Below, piece after piece: positions 1 through 12,477 of a stretch of 64,000 nt of DNA. Every line of letters starts with the position of its first letter. Positions within the stretch are counted from its first letter, which is position 1. A program made the translations under genes and the position numbers. Origin of the DNA: Paraconexibacter algicola (GTDB lineage Bacteria; Actinomycetota; Thermoleophilia; Solirubrobacterales; Solirubrobacteraceae); the NCBI RefSeq assembly GCF_003044185.1, contig NZ_PYYB01000001.1, positions 2,810,978-2,874,977 on the forward strand. The letters run 5' to 3'. The notes beneath the pieces are model-generated. The model was not told where the DNA came from, ran no database searches, and saw only the letters and a list, made by a program, of their open reading frames with translations.

Positions 1-48
1 CTCTCCGAGCTCGACTTCTCCGCCCTCGGCGGGGAGCGGAACAGCTAG
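1..48 (+). CDS. atpF: C-terminal end of the preceding gene, probably ATP synthase Fo subunit b
   Basis: Fifteen codons (ending GGERNS) run in frame from the window edge to a TAG at 46-48, two bases before atpH. In F1Fo operons the gene before atpH is normally atpF, the membrane-anchored stator subunit b, so the assignment rests on gene order alone. The visible residues are too few to recognise the family. Confidence 0.5.
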   Translation, partial: LSELDFSALGGERNS

Positions 49-50
49 AC

Positions 51-581
51 ATGGAAGAGATCGCCCGCGTCTACGCCCGCTCCCTGTACGAGGTCGCGCA
101 GGCCCAGGGGAAGGCCGAGGTCGTCCGGGACCAGCTCGGCGCGTTCACGGACGCCGTCGACGGGAACCGCGACCTGCAGGTCTTCCTCTTCTCGCCCTAC
201 TTCTCCACCGAGGAGAAGCTGGACGGGCTGCGCCGCGCGGTGTCCGATGCGGAGCCGATCGTGAGCAACGTGCTCGAGCTGCTGGTCGAGAAGCACCGCA
301 TGCCGGTGATCTTCCGCATCCGGCGCGAGTACGACGCTCTGTGGGAGGACGCCAACAAGCTCCTTCCCGTCGAGATCACCTCCGCGATCGCCCTGGACGA
401 CGCCCTCGTGCAGCAGCTCTCGGCCCGCATCGGCGAGCAGACCGGCCGCAAGGTCGCGCTCACCACCACGGTCGACCCCGACGTCATCGGCGGCATCGTC
501 ATGCGCGTCGGCAACAACATCCTCGACGCGTCGATCCGGACGCGTCTCGAATCCCTTCGCAAGCAGGTCGCGACCGCCTAG
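51..581 (+). CDS. atpH: F1Fo ATP synthase subunit delta
   Basis: This is the 176-residue OSCP/delta subunit, which joins the peripheral stalk to the top of the F1 head. The length is typical. The protein starts MEEIARVYARSLYEVAQ, as expected for the N-terminal helical bundle of delta. It ends with the conserved region around GGIVMRVGNNILDASIRTRLESL, where delta subunits usually read GG.(V/I)...D..(I/L)DGS...L. It sits directly before atpA, the standard position. It should be co-transcribed with the other atp genes; gaps of 2-44 bases separate the operon members. Confidence 0.97.
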   Translation: MEEIARVYARSLYEVAQAQGKAEVVRDQLGAFTDAVDGNRDLQVFLFSPYFSTEEKLDGLRRAVSDAEPIVSNVLELLVEKHRMPVIFRIRREYDALWEDANKLLPVEITSAIALDDALVQQLSARIGEQTGRKVALTTTVDPDVIGGIVMRVGNNILDASIRTRLESLRKQVATA

Positions 582-611
582 GTCGCGTCCACTCAGGAGA
601 CCTCCCACGTC

Positions 612-2216
<1,605 letters not shown>

Positions 2217-2252
2217 GCCCCGGCCCGGTAGAGAGGAGCCCTCCCGACCACC

Positions 2253-4600
<2,348 letters not shown>

Positions 4601-4602
4601 CC

Positions 4603-5031
4603 GTGGCGGGGCACGCGACATTCACGGTCGAGGTCCTGACGCCGGAGGGCGAGGTCTTCGCGGGCGACGTCGAGATGGTCTCGACGCGCACGGAGACCGG
4701 TTCCATCGGCATCCGGGCCAACCACGCGCCGCTGCTCGGCATGCTCGCGCCCGCGGAGCTGCGGCTCTACGCCGACGGTGAGGAGCAGCCGCCGACCCGA
4801 TTCGCTCAGGGCGAGGGCTACGTGCAGATCGCCGAGGGCAAGGTCCTCATCCTCACCGAGGAGGCGATCAAGCCGGAGGACCTCGACACCGCGGACCTCC
4901 AGGCCAAGCTCGACAAGGCCAACGCCGCGTTCGACGCGGCCGAGCCGCAGTCCGAGGCGCAGAAGAACGCCATCCGCGACCGGCGCCGCTGGGAGATGTT
5001 CCTCAGCGTCGCGTCGGGCGACGCGCAGTAG
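4603..5031 (+). CDS. atpC: F1Fo ATP synthase subunit epsilon
   Basis: A 142-residue rotor subunit that binds gamma and the c-ring and can inhibit ATP hydrolysis. The N-terminal beta-sandwich (TFTVEVLTPEGEVFAGDVEMV, with SIGIRANHAPLLGML) is typical. It is followed by the two-helix C-terminal domain, which is Ala/Glu/Lys rich. The GTG start at 4603 is chosen because it is the first start after the atpD stop and gives the standard N-terminus. This is the last gene of the operon; a perfect hairpin follows. Confidence 0.96.
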   Translation: MAGHATFTVEVLTPEGEVFAGDVEMVSTRTETGSIGIRANHAPLLGMLAPAELRLYADGEEQPPTRFAQGEGYVQIAEGKVLILTEEAIKPEDLDTADLQAKLDKANAAFDAAEPQSEAQKNAIRDRRRWEMFLSVASGDAQ

Positions 5032-5057
5032 CGTCGGCGGGAGGCATCCACGCAGCA

Positions 5058-5090
5058 CGACGACGGGCGCCCGGTGGGCGCCCGTCGTCG
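5058..5090. terminator. Hairpin between atpC and the convergent PRC-barrel gene
   Basis: A perfect 15-bp stem (5058-5072 with 5076-5090) closes on a 3-base loop, 27 bases after the atpC stop. There is no T-run after it, which is usual for GC-rich actinobacteria. It lies between convergent genes and is likely bidirectional. Confidence 0.8.
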
Positions 5091-5112
5091 TTCGCGGGGC
5101 TGGGGTGGGGGG

Positions 5113-5679
5113 TCAGGCGGTCGTGGTCGCCGGGGCGGGACCGGCCTGCGCCCGGGCCTCGGCGGCGGCGCGCTCGGCGGACCGCTGCGCGGCCCGTGCC
5201 TGCTCGACGGCGTCGGCGGCCTCGCGGGCGCGCTCCTCGGCGGCCTGCGTCTCCTCGGCGCGCAGCGCGGCCTCGCGCTCGAGCTCCTCGGCGCGGGCCA
5301 GGGCGGCCGCCGCGGCGGCGAGGCGCGCCTCGCGGGCCTTGGAGCCCTCGAGCGTGCGGGGGCCGTCGTCGACGCCGAGATGGACGCCGTAGGCCTGCGC
5401 GACCGCGGCGAGCTCCTCGTGGGTGACGCTGCCGTCGGGCGCCGGCCCGCCGACGGCGGTGATCGTGTCCTTCGGGTACGGGACGCGCAGGTCGTCGCGC
5501 GTGGCGGACGCCTCGCGCAGCGGCACGAGGTGCTGCTTCTTGGAGATCCGCCCGGTGCTGATCTCGCCGACGACCGGCCGGTCGCCGTCGAAGTGCACCT
5601 CCGAGAGCTTCCCGACCTTCTCCCCGTCGCCGTCCAGGACGTCGCGGCCGATCCACTGCTCGATGTGCTCGATCTTCAT
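5113..5679 (-). CDS. PRC-barrel domain protein with Ala/Glu/Arg-rich helical tail
   Basis: A 188-residue soluble protein. The N-terminal ~80 residues form a PRC-barrel: IGRDVLDGDGEKVGKLSEV, then a second strand set ending LRVPYPKDTI. This small beta-barrel is found in RimM and photosynthetic reaction-centre H subunits, and in many actinobacterial proteins of unknown role. Residues ~115-188 are a charged Ala/Glu/Arg helix likely to be a coiled coil. There is no signal peptide. It lies 18 bases after the leftward reductase gene at 5698-6804 and may be co-transcribed with it. The domain call is firm; the function is unknown. Confidence 0.8.
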   Translation of the reverse strand: MKIEHIEQWIGRDVLDGDGEKVGKLSEVHFDGDRPVVGEISTGRISKKQHLVPLREASATRDDLRVPYPKDTITAVGGPAPDGSVTHEELAAVAQAYGVHLGVDDGPRTLEGSKAREARLAAAAAALARAEELEREAALRAEETQAAEERAREAADAVEQARAAQRSAERAAAEARAQAGPAPATTTA

Positions 5680-5697
5680 GGGTCGGGTGTACCCCGG

Positions 5698-6804
5698 TCA
5701 CGTCCGCTCGATGCCCGCCTCGCGACATCCCTGCTCGAGCGCCTCGAGGCCGAAGCCGTCGGCCGGGCCCAGCGCGCCGGTGCCCTGGAGCCCGGAGGTC
5801 GCCGCGGTGACCGCGCCCCAGGCGAGGATCTCCCCGGTGAACGTGTAGCCGTTGACCCCGGTCAGCCGGACGCTCGCGAGCTCGTTGCCGACCGAGTCGT
5901 GCGCGCTGGCGAAGATCAGCGACCCGGTCCGCTCGCGTGCCTGCGCGTCCGGGCCACCGGTCGAGCCGGGCACCAGGCGGGCTCCGGCGCGGCGCACGGC
6001 GCCCCGCACACCCGGGACGGCGAGCAGCGGCGCGCCGGCCGCGGAGAGCTTCTGGAGCGGCCGCGAGGCGGGGCCGAACCAGCCGAGGAACACCTCGACG
6101 TCGCGGACCCCGGCGGCGAGACGCGGCAGCGCGTAGTGCTCGCTCGTGCCGACCGAGACCGCGGACTTCCAGCGCCCCGGGCTCGTCTCGAACCGGGCGA
6201 CGTGCCGCGCGGCACGCTCGGTCACGATCGCGGCGTCGCGGAACGCGAACGCGGGCTCGGTGAGCGCCTCGACGATGCTCGCCCGCGTCCCGCCGCTCAT
6301 GTCGTTCGACCCGCCGCGGCCGGTCATGAAGTAGCCGACCCGCACGCGCGAGGCGCGCTCGCCCGCGTCGGCGAGCGCCAGCGCGCCCGCGAGGTTGCCG
6401 GGCACCCAGTCGTAGCCGAACGCGGTCAGCAGCCCGACGCCGGCCGCGTCGGCGCGCGGCCCCCAGGACTCGAAGATCCGCCGGATGAACGGCGTCTCGC
6501 CGGTCGAGTCGAGGTAGTGGGCGCGCGCGTCGATCGCCGCCTCGACCGCCGGGGCACCCCAGCGCGTGAACGGCCCGACGGTCGAGACGAGCACGTCCCC
6601 GGCCTCCACCAGCGCGCGGACCGACGCGGGCCGGTCGACGTCGGCGACCGCCGTCGGCAGGCCCCCGAGCTCGGCCGCGAGCGCCTCCAGCGCGGGGGCG
6701 CTGCGGCCCGCGAGAACCGGCCGTGCGCCCCGGGCGACGAGCGCCCGGGCCGTCAGCCGGCCGGTGTAGCCGGTCGCGCCGAACAGGACGATGCGGGCGG
6801 ACAT
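5698..6804 (-). CDS. Saccharopine dehydrogenase-like NAD(P)-binding reductase (trans-acting enoyl reductase type)
   Basis: A 368-residue protein. The N-terminal dinucleotide-binding motif GATGYTG at residues 9-15 is followed by a Rossmann-type region (VLAGRSAPALEALAAELGG). This arrangement is typical of the saccharopine-dehydrogenase/trans-acting enoyl reductase family, whose mycobacterial members reduce polyketide-derived lipids. There is no polyketide synthase nearby, so the substrate is unknown. The ATG at 6802-6804 is preceded, on the minus strand, by a TACGCT box seven bases upstream. The promoter region is shared with the divergent M20 gene. Confidence 0.8.
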   Translation of the reverse strand: MSARIVLFGATGYTGRLTARALVARGARPVLAGRSAPALEALAAELGGLPTAVADVDRPASVRALVEAGDVLVSTVGPFTRWGAPAVEAAIDARAHYLDSTGETPFIRRIFESWGPRADAAGVGLLTAFGYDWVPGNLAGALALADAGERASRVRVGYFMTGRGGSNDMSGGTRASIVEALTEPAFAFRDAAIVTERAARHVARFETSPGRWKSAVSVGTSEHYALPRLAAGVRDVEVFLGWFGPASRPLQKLSAAGAPLLAVPGVRGAVRRAGARLVPGSTGGPDAQARERTGSLIFASAHDSVGNELASVRLTGVNGYTFTGEILAWGAVTAATSGLQGTGALGPADGFGLEALEQGCREAGIERT

Positions 6805-6843
6805 GACCCGCAGCGTACGGGGCAGCGGCTACCATGGTGCGAG
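6805..6843. promoter_or_regulatory. Divergent promoter region with two leaderless-type -10 boxes
   Basis: Only 39 bases separate two divergent start codons. A TACGCT box (minus strand, 6812-6817) ends 7 bases before the leftward ATG. A TACCAT box (plus strand, 6830-6835) ends 8 bases before the rightward ATG. At such distances transcription would start at or next to the start codons. Neither gene has a Shine-Dalgarno sequence in this space. Confidence 0.5.
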
Positions 6844-7968
6844 ATGGACGCCCGCGCCCTCGCCGAGCGGCTGATGACGTACGACACGTCGAAGCCGGAC
6901 GAGCTGAACGCCGCGGCCGCCTTCGTGAAGGGCTGGCTGGAGTCCCGTGACGTGCGCGTCGCCCACCGCGACCACCACGGGCTGCCGGTCATCACCGCGG
7001 AGGCCGGTCCCGCCGACGGCCCCCTCGTGATCTTCCACGGTCACCTCGACGTCGTGCCCGCGCACGACCACCAGTTCACGCCGCGCGTCGAGGGCGACCG
7101 GCTCATCGGCCGGGGCGCCTACGACATGAAGGGCGCGCTCGCCGCGATGATGCTCGCCACCGGCGACGCCGCCCGCCAGGACGCCGTCCGGGTGCTGTTC
7201 GTCTGCGTGCCCGACGAGGAGAGCGAGGACGTGGAGGACCGCTCGACCGACCGGATCATCGCCGACGGCCTGCGCGGCGACTTCGCGATCACCGGCGAGC
7301 CGACCGACCTCCACATCGGCGTCCAGGCCAAGGGCGTGCTGGCGATCCGCTGCGAGGTCGGCGGGCGGGCCGCCCACGGCTCGACGCCGTGGCAGGGCGA
7401 CAACGCGATCCTCAAGGCGCACGACGCCTACCGGCGCATCGAGACGCTCCCGTTCGCCCGGCAGAGCTCGGACATGTTCGACCGCCCGTCGATCAACCTC
7501 GCCCGCATCGAGGGCGGCGACGCGTTCAACAAGGTCCCGGACCGCTGCTGGATCGACGTCGACATCCGCTTCCTGCCGACGCAGGACCCGGGGGAGATCC
7601 TCGCCCAGGTCCGCACGATCGCCGACCTCGAGATCGTCAAGTGCTTCACGCGCGCTCCCGCGATGGTGAGCCGCAGCAACCCGTACGTCCTGGCCCTGCG
7701 CAGCGCGATCAGCAGCGCGATCCAGGGCGACGCGATGTCGGTCGGGCGCGACGGCGCGTCCGACGCCATCTCGTTCCTGGAGGCCGGTGTGCCGGCGGTC
7801 GAGTTCGGCCCCGTCGGCAGCGGCCACCACGGCCCCGACGAGTGGGTCTCGATCTCGTCGCTGGAGCGCTACCGCGTGGCGCTCGGCGACTTCGTCCGCA
7901 CGCTGCCGGCGCACCTCGAGCAGCCGTCCGCCGGGCTCCGCGCCCTGGAAGGAGGGGGACACGCATGA
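6844..7968 (+). CDS. M20 family metallopeptidase/deacylase (ArgE/DapE-like)
   Basis: A 374-residue zinc-dependent amidohydrolase. The metal-binding motif HGHLDVVPA contains His67 and Asp69, GRGAYDMKG gives the bridging Asp94, and VPDEESED gives the catalytic base Glu125 and ligand Glu126. A dimerisation domain follows (AHGSTPWQGDNAI), then the C-terminal metal-binding part with GSGHHGPDEW. The length is typical of the family, which includes ArgE, DapE and carboxypeptidase G2. The exact substrate cannot be read from the sequence. The stop overlaps the ATG of the next gene (ATGA), so it heads the envelope operon. Confidence 0.88.
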   Translation: MDARALAERLMTYDTSKPDELNAAAAFVKGWLESRDVRVAHRDHHGLPVITAEAGPADGPLVIFHGHLDVVPAHDHQFTPRVEGDRLIGRGAYDMKGALAAMMLATGDAARQDAVRVLFVCVPDEESEDVEDRSTDRIIADGLRGDFAITGEPTDLHIGVQAKGVLAIRCEVGGRAAHGSTPWQGDNAILKAHDAYRRIETLPFARQSSDMFDRPSINLARIEGGDAFNKVPDRCWIDVDIRFLPTQDPGEILAQVRTIADLEIVKCFTRAPAMVSRSNPYVLALRSAISSAIQGDAMSVGRDGASDAISFLEAGVPAVEFGPVGSGHHGPDEWVSISSLERYRVALGDFVRTLPAHLEQPSAGLRALEGGGHA

Positions 7969-9587
7969 GCGTCTACCCGAACTCGCCCCTGGCCCCCGAC
8001 GACGGTCCGCCGCCGCTCGGGCGCAACCAGATCCTCAAGGCGCTCCTGGGCGGCCTGGCGATCGTGCTCGCGGTCGCGGTGACCACGGCGACCGCCGGCC
8101 TGCTGCAGATCAAGGGCGTCGCCGACGACATCGGCGGCCTGCCCGGCCTGGACACCGTCATCGGCGAGGGGGACGGCGCGCAGAAGGACAAGGGCGTCGA
8201 CCGCGCCGAGGCGGGCGACCCGCGCACGTTCCTGCTGCTCGGCTCCGACCGGCGCTACAGCGACCTGAAGAAGAACAACAAGAACCTCCGCCGGTCGCTG
8301 CCCGCGCGCTCGGACACGATGATGCTCGTGCGCGTCGACCCCGACGAGGACGTCATCACCGTCCTGTCGATCCCGCGCGACCTGAAGGTCACGATCCCCG
8401 GTCACGGCACCTCGAAGCTCAACGACGCGTACTCGATCGGCGGCCCGGCGCTCACGCTCGAGACGCTGCGCGACGTCCTCGGGATCGAGATCAACCACGT
8501 CCTGAACGTGAACTTCGGCGGCTTCCGCAAGCTCGTCACCACGGTCGGCTGCGTCTACGCCGACATCGACCGTCGCTACTACCACTCCAACGTCGGCGTC
8601 CCGCCGAGCCAGCAGTACGCCGAGATCGACATCGATCCCGGCTACCAGCGGCTGTGCGGCCAGAAGGCGCTGGACTACGTCCGCTTCCGCCACGCCGACA
8701 ACGACCTCGTCCGCGGGGCGCGTCAGCAGGACTTCCTGCGCGCGATGAAGGACCAGGTCGGGACCTCCGGTCTCGCCGACGACCGCGACAAGCTGCTCGA
8801 CATCTTCAAGGAGTCCGTCCAGGCCGACGGGCAGCTCAAGAGCGTCGCCGGCCTCGAGAGCGTCCTGAAGCTCGCGCTGTTCAGCGCCGGCAAGCCCGTC
8901 AAGCAGGTGCCGTTCCCCGGCTCGTTCGCCGAGGAGGGCGGCGTCTCCTACGTCACCTCCGACGACGCGGCGATCGAGCGGACCGTCCGCCGCTTCGAGG
9001 ACCCGCCGTCGCTGCAGCCGGCGAAGAAGCAGTCCTCCTCGTCGTCCTCGACCGGCGCGAGCAGCAGCGCGAAGAAGAAGCCCAAGCGCAAGAAGGCGGC
9101 GAAGATCGACTACTCGCTGCTGCGCAACGTCCGGCGTGAGGGCGAGGACCTCGTCGCCAACACGGTCGCCAGCGGCAAGGTGACCTTCCCGCTGTACTTC
9201 CCGACCCGCATCACGAACTCCGGGCGGTTCACGACCAACCAGCCCAACGACCCGAACCCGCGCGTCTACACGCTGCGCGACCGGGCCGGCAAGAAGCACC
9301 AGGCCTACCGGATCGTGATGCTCCAGAACCAGCTCGAGGGCCAGTACGTCGGCGTGCAGGGCACCACGTGGCGGACCCCGCCGCTGCTGAAGCGACCGAC
9401 CTCCACGCGCGTCGTGAACGGCCGTCGGCTGCTGCTGTTCCGCGACGGCGAGCGGCTGCGGTTCGTCGCCTGGCGGACCAAGCGGGCCGTCTACTGGGTC
9501 TCCAACTCGCTGACCACGAACCTCTCCAACGACCAGATGCTCGGCATCGCGGCGACGCTCGGCCGCTTCGGCGAGGGCGGCAAGTGA
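7965..9587 (+). CDS. LCP (LytR-CpsA-Psr) family cell-wall glycopolymer transferase 1
   Basis: A 540-residue protein with a cytoplasmic N-terminus, one membrane helix at about residues 24-47, and an extracellular LCP domain. The LCP hallmarks are visible: TFLLLGSDRR, SDTMMLVRVDPDEDVITVLSIPRDL, KLNDAYSIGGP, and the LDYVRFRHADNDLVRGARQQDFL helix. LCP enzymes move undecaprenyl-linked glycopolymers to peptidoglycan. After a Ser/Lys-rich linker comes an unnamed ~130-residue C-terminal domain (from about FPLYFPTRITNSG, with YVGVQGTTWRTPPLL and FVAWRTKRAVYWVSN) that recurs in the next gene. It overlaps its neighbours on both sides by four bases. Confidence 0.9.
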   Translation: MSVYPNSPLAPDDGPPPLGRNQILKALLGGLAIVLAVAVTTATAGLLQIKGVADDIGGLPGLDTVIGEGDGAQKDKGVDRAEAGDPRTFLLLGSDRRYSDLKKNNKNLRRSLPARSDTMMLVRVDPDEDVITVLSIPRDLKVTIPGHGTSKLNDAYSIGGPALTLETLRDVLGIEINHVLNVNFGGFRKLVTTVGCVYADIDRRYYHSNVGVPPSQQYAEIDIDPGYQRLCGQKALDYVRFRHADNDLVRGARQQDFLRAMKDQVGTSGLADDRDKLLDIFKESVQADGQLKSVAGLESVLKLALFSAGKPVKQVPFPGSFAEEGGVSYVTSDDAAIERTVRRFEDPPSLQPAKKQSSSSSSTGASSSAKKKPKRKKAAKIDYSLLRNVRREGEDLVANTVASGKVTFPLYFPTRITNSGRFTTNQPNDPNPRVYTLRDRAGKKHQAYRIVMLQNQLEGQYVGVQGTTWRTPPLLKRPTSTRVVNGRRLLLFRDGERLRFVAWRTKRAVYWVSNSLTTNLSNDQMLGIAATLGRFGEGGK

Positions 9588-11107
9588 GCGACGGCCCCGA
9601 CGACGCCCCGCCCGGCGTCGCCTGGGGCCTCTACCGCCGGTTCGCCCTCGGCGGGCTGCTGATCGTCCTGCTGACCGCGGTCGGCACCGCGACCGCGGCG
9701 CTGATGGAGATCAAGGGGACGCTCGTCGACCCGCTGCAGCCGATCGTCGACCCGCCGCGCGGCCCGAAGCTCGAGAACGTCCTCGCCGACGTCCCCAGCG
9801 GCAAGCCGCAGACGCTGCTGCTGCTCGGCTCCGACATCCGCTACGCCGACCGCGGCACGGTCAAGGGCCTCAGCGACACGCTGATCCTCGTGCGGCTGGA
9901 CCCCGACAAGGGCGCGACGTCGGTCATGTCGCTGCCGCGCGACCTCAAGGTGCAGATCCCGGGATACGGGACCGACAAGATCAACGCCGCGTACTCGCTC
10001 GGGGGGCCGACGCTCGCCGTCCGCACGGTCAAGGCGCTGCTGGGGACCCCCGACCGGCCGTTCGACGTGCACCACGTCGTCAACGTGAACTTCGGCGGCT
10101 TCCGGCGTGCGGTCGACCGGCTCGGCTGCGTCTACGCCGACATCGACCGCCGGTACTTCAACGACAACGACCCGCCCGCCGGCGGCGGCCCCGACTACGC
10201 CACCATCGACGTGCCGGCCGGCTACCAGCGGCTGTGCGGGCAGGACGCGCTCGACTACGTCCGCTACCGGCACTTCGACTCCGACCTCGTCCGCGCCGCC
10301 CGCCAGCAGGACTTCCTGCGCCAGGCCAAGGACCAGATCGGCATCTCCCGGCTCGTCTCCGACCGCGACGAGCTGCTCGAGATCTTCGGCCGCTACACCC
10401 AGACCGACATCAAGAGCACGGGTGCGGTCCTGCGGCTGCTGAAGCTCGTGTACCGCGCGACCGGCAAGCCGCTCGCCGAGATCCGCTTCCCCGCGTTCGA
10501 CGTCGGCGACCATCTCGAGATCGGCGCCGACGACCTCCGCCGCGTGCGCGAGCGCTTCCTGGACGCGCGGGCCGCCCCGGCGGCCCGCGGCCGCACGCGC
10601 TCGACGTCCTCCCGGACGCGCCGCGCGCAGCGCCCGCGGTCCGCGCGGCGCAGCACGGTCCCGCGCGGCCTGTTCGCCGACCGCCGCACCGCGGAGGACC
10701 TCGGCGTGCGCCTGGGCGTCAAGCTCGCCTTCCCCGTGTACTTCCCGCGCTGGGCGGCGCTCGGCGCGGACTACCGCACCCAGGACAGTCGCACCTACGA
10801 CCTGTTCGACCGCGACCGGCGCCGCCACCGCGCCTACCGGCTGGTCGTCAAGGCGCCGGGCGTCGGCCAGTACTACGGCGTGCAGGGCACCACCTGGAAG
10901 GACCCGCCGATCCTGCGCTCCCCGTCCGAGACGCGCCGGATCGCCGGCCGCACCTACGAGCTGTACTTCGACGGCAGCCGCCTGCGGATGGTCGCGTGGC
11001 GCACCGAGCGGGCCGCCTACTGGGTCCACAACACGCTGCTGCAGTCCCTCAGCAACGCGCAGATGCTGGGGATCGCGGAGTCGCTGACGCGCGTCGGCGC
11101 CGCCTGA
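9584..11107 (+). CDS. LCP (LytR-CpsA-Psr) family cell-wall glycopolymer transferase 2
   Basis: A 507-residue paralogue of the gene before it, starting at a GTG that overlaps the preceding stop (GTGA). It has a short cytoplasmic N-terminus, a membrane helix near residues 21-41 and an LCP domain (TLLLLGSDIRYAD, MSLPRDLKVQIPGYG, INAAYSLGGP, LDYVRYRHFDSDLVRAARQQDFL). A basic Arg/Ser-rich linker leads to the same C-terminal domain as in LCP 1 (FPVYFPRWAALG, YYGVQGTTWKDPPIL, MVAWRTERAAYWVHN). The tandem arrangement points to duplication. Two enzymes may serve two glycopolymers or be redundant; the sequence does not decide. Confidence 0.9.
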   Translation: MSDGPDDAPPGVAWGLYRRFALGGLLIVLLTAVGTATAALMEIKGTLVDPLQPIVDPPRGPKLENVLADVPSGKPQTLLLLGSDIRYADRGTVKGLSDTLILVRLDPDKGATSVMSLPRDLKVQIPGYGTDKINAAYSLGGPTLAVRTVKALLGTPDRPFDVHHVVNVNFGGFRRAVDRLGCVYADIDRRYFNDNDPPAGGGPDYATIDVPAGYQRLCGQDALDYVRYRHFDSDLVRAARQQDFLRQAKDQIGISRLVSDRDELLEIFGRYTQTDIKSTGAVLRLLKLVYRATGKPLAEIRFPAFDVGDHLEIGADDLRRVRERFLDARAAPAARGRTRSTSSRTRRAQRPRSARRSTVPRGLFADRRTAEDLGVRLGVKLAFPVYFPRWAALGADYRTQDSRTYDLFDRDRRRHRAYRLVVKAPGVGQYYGVQGTTWKDPPILRSPSETRRIAGRTYELYFDGSRLRMVAWRTERAAYWVHNTLLQSLSNAQMLGIAESLTRVGAA

Positions 11108-11149
11108 GGCGACGGTCCGTGCGCCCGGGTCGCTAGCCTTCCCCGCCTC

Positions 11150-12463
11150 ATGGCAGAGCGAGAGCCCATCGGCGTCATCGGCACCGGCTACGTCGGACTC
11201 GTCACTGCGGCGGGCTTCGCGGAGCTCGGCAGCGACGTCTACTGCATCGACATCGACGCCGGCAAGATCGAGCGCCTCAAGCAGGGTGAGATCCCGATCT
11301 ACGAGCCCGGTCTCACCGAGATGATCGCCCGCAACCGCGAGCGCATGCACTTCTCGACCGACATCCAGGACGCGCTGGACAACGCGCGCCTGCTGTTCGT
11401 CGCGGTCGGCACCCCGCCCACCTACTCGGGCGACGCGGACCTCTCGGCGGTCCACGCGGTCGTCGGCGCGATGCCCGCCTCCGACCGGCACGCGCTGGTC
11501 ATGAAGTCGACGGTCCCCTGCGGGACCGGCAAGAACATCAAGCGGCTGTTCGAGGAGCAGGGCAAGAGCGGCTTCCGCTACGTGTCCTGCCCCGAGTTCC
11601 TCAAGGAGGGCTCGGCGATCGACGACTTCCTGCAGCCCGACCGCGTGGTCGTCGGCGACGACGGCGACTGGGCGGGCGACGCGGTCGTCGAGCTCTACCG
11701 GCCGCTGCTGACCGCCGAGCACGGCGGCGAGGGCCCGGGCGAGCTCGTCCGCACGGACATCGCGAGCGCCGAGATGGTGAAGCTCGCGGCCAACGCGTTC
11801 CTCGCCACGAAGATCTCGTTCATCAACGAGATCGCCAACGTCTGCGAGGAGACCGGCGCCGACGTCCTCGAGGTCGCCAAGGGCATGGGCCTCGACAGCC
11901 GCATCGGCCCGAAGTTCCTGCAGCCCGGCATCGGCTTCGGCGGCTCCTGCTTCCCGAAGGACGTCACGGCGCTCAAGCAGCTCGCGGGCAACTCCGGCTA
12001 CCACTTCCAGCTGCTGAACTCGGTCATCGAGGTCAACGAGCTGCAGAAGCGCCGCGTGATCGGCAAGCTCGAGAAGCACCTCGGGCCGCTGGTCGGCAAG
12101 CGGATCGCGCTGCTCGGCCTCGCGTTCAAGCCGAACACCGACGACATGCGCGAGGCGTCCTCGCTGGTGCTGTCGGCGCGGCTGCAGGCGGCCGGGGCGC
12201 TCGTCAGCGCGTTCGACCCGATCGCCGAGGACGAGGCGCGCAAGCTCATCCAGGGCGTCCGCTTCGCCGAGGACGCGCTCGACGCCCTCACCGACGCCGA
12301 CGCGCTCGTGCTCGTCACCGAGTGGGACGAGTTCCGCACCCTGGACTGGACGCAGGTCGCCCGCCTGATGGCCGGCACCACCGTCATCGACGGACGCAAC
12401 GCGCTGGACCCCGACGCCGTCCGTGGCGCCGGGCTCACGTACGAAGGCATCGGCCGAGGCTGA
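11150..12463 (+). CDS. ugd: UDP-glucose 6-dehydrogenase family protein
   Basis: A 437-residue NAD-dependent dehydrogenase that oxidises UDP-glucose to UDP-glucuronate. The N-terminal NAD motif GTGYVGL is at residues 11-17. The catalytic cysteine is Cys267 in GFGGSCFPKD. The C-terminal UDP-binding domain contains LGLAFKPNTDDMREA. Length and motifs match bacterial Ugd/TuaD; a UDP-mannose-type sugar substrate cannot be excluded from sequence. It follows the LCP pair and precedes sugar-nucleotide genes, fitting acidic envelope polysaccharide synthesis. A TAGCCT box at 11134-11139 lies ten bases before the ATG, so it may have its own near-leaderless promoter. Confidence 0.92.
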   Translation: MAEREPIGVIGTGYVGLVTAAGFAELGSDVYCIDIDAGKIERLKQGEIPIYEPGLTEMIARNRERMHFSTDIQDALDNARLLFVAVGTPPTYSGDADLSAVHAVVGAMPASDRHALVMKSTVPCGTGKNIKRLFEEQGKSGFRYVSCPEFLKEGSAIDDFLQPDRVVVGDDGDWAGDAVVELYRPLLTAEHGGEGPGELVRTDIASAEMVKLAANAFLATKISFINEIANVCEETGADVLEVAKGMGLDSRIGPKFLQPGIGFGGSCFPKDVTALKQLAGNSGYHFQLLNSVIEVNELQKRRVIGKLEKHLGPLVGKRIALLGLAFKPNTDDMREASSLVLSARLQAAGALVSAFDPIAEDEARKLIQGVRFAEDALDALTDADALVLVTEWDEFRTLDWTQVARLMAGTTVIDGRNALDPDAVRGAGLTYEGIGRG

Positions 12464-12477
12464 GGAGGAGGCACGGA

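Noticed and set aside
10393-10722. Small minus-strand frame in the linker of LCP 2
   Set aside because: It falls inside the Arg/Ser-rich linker of a clear LCP gene and has no independent start signals.
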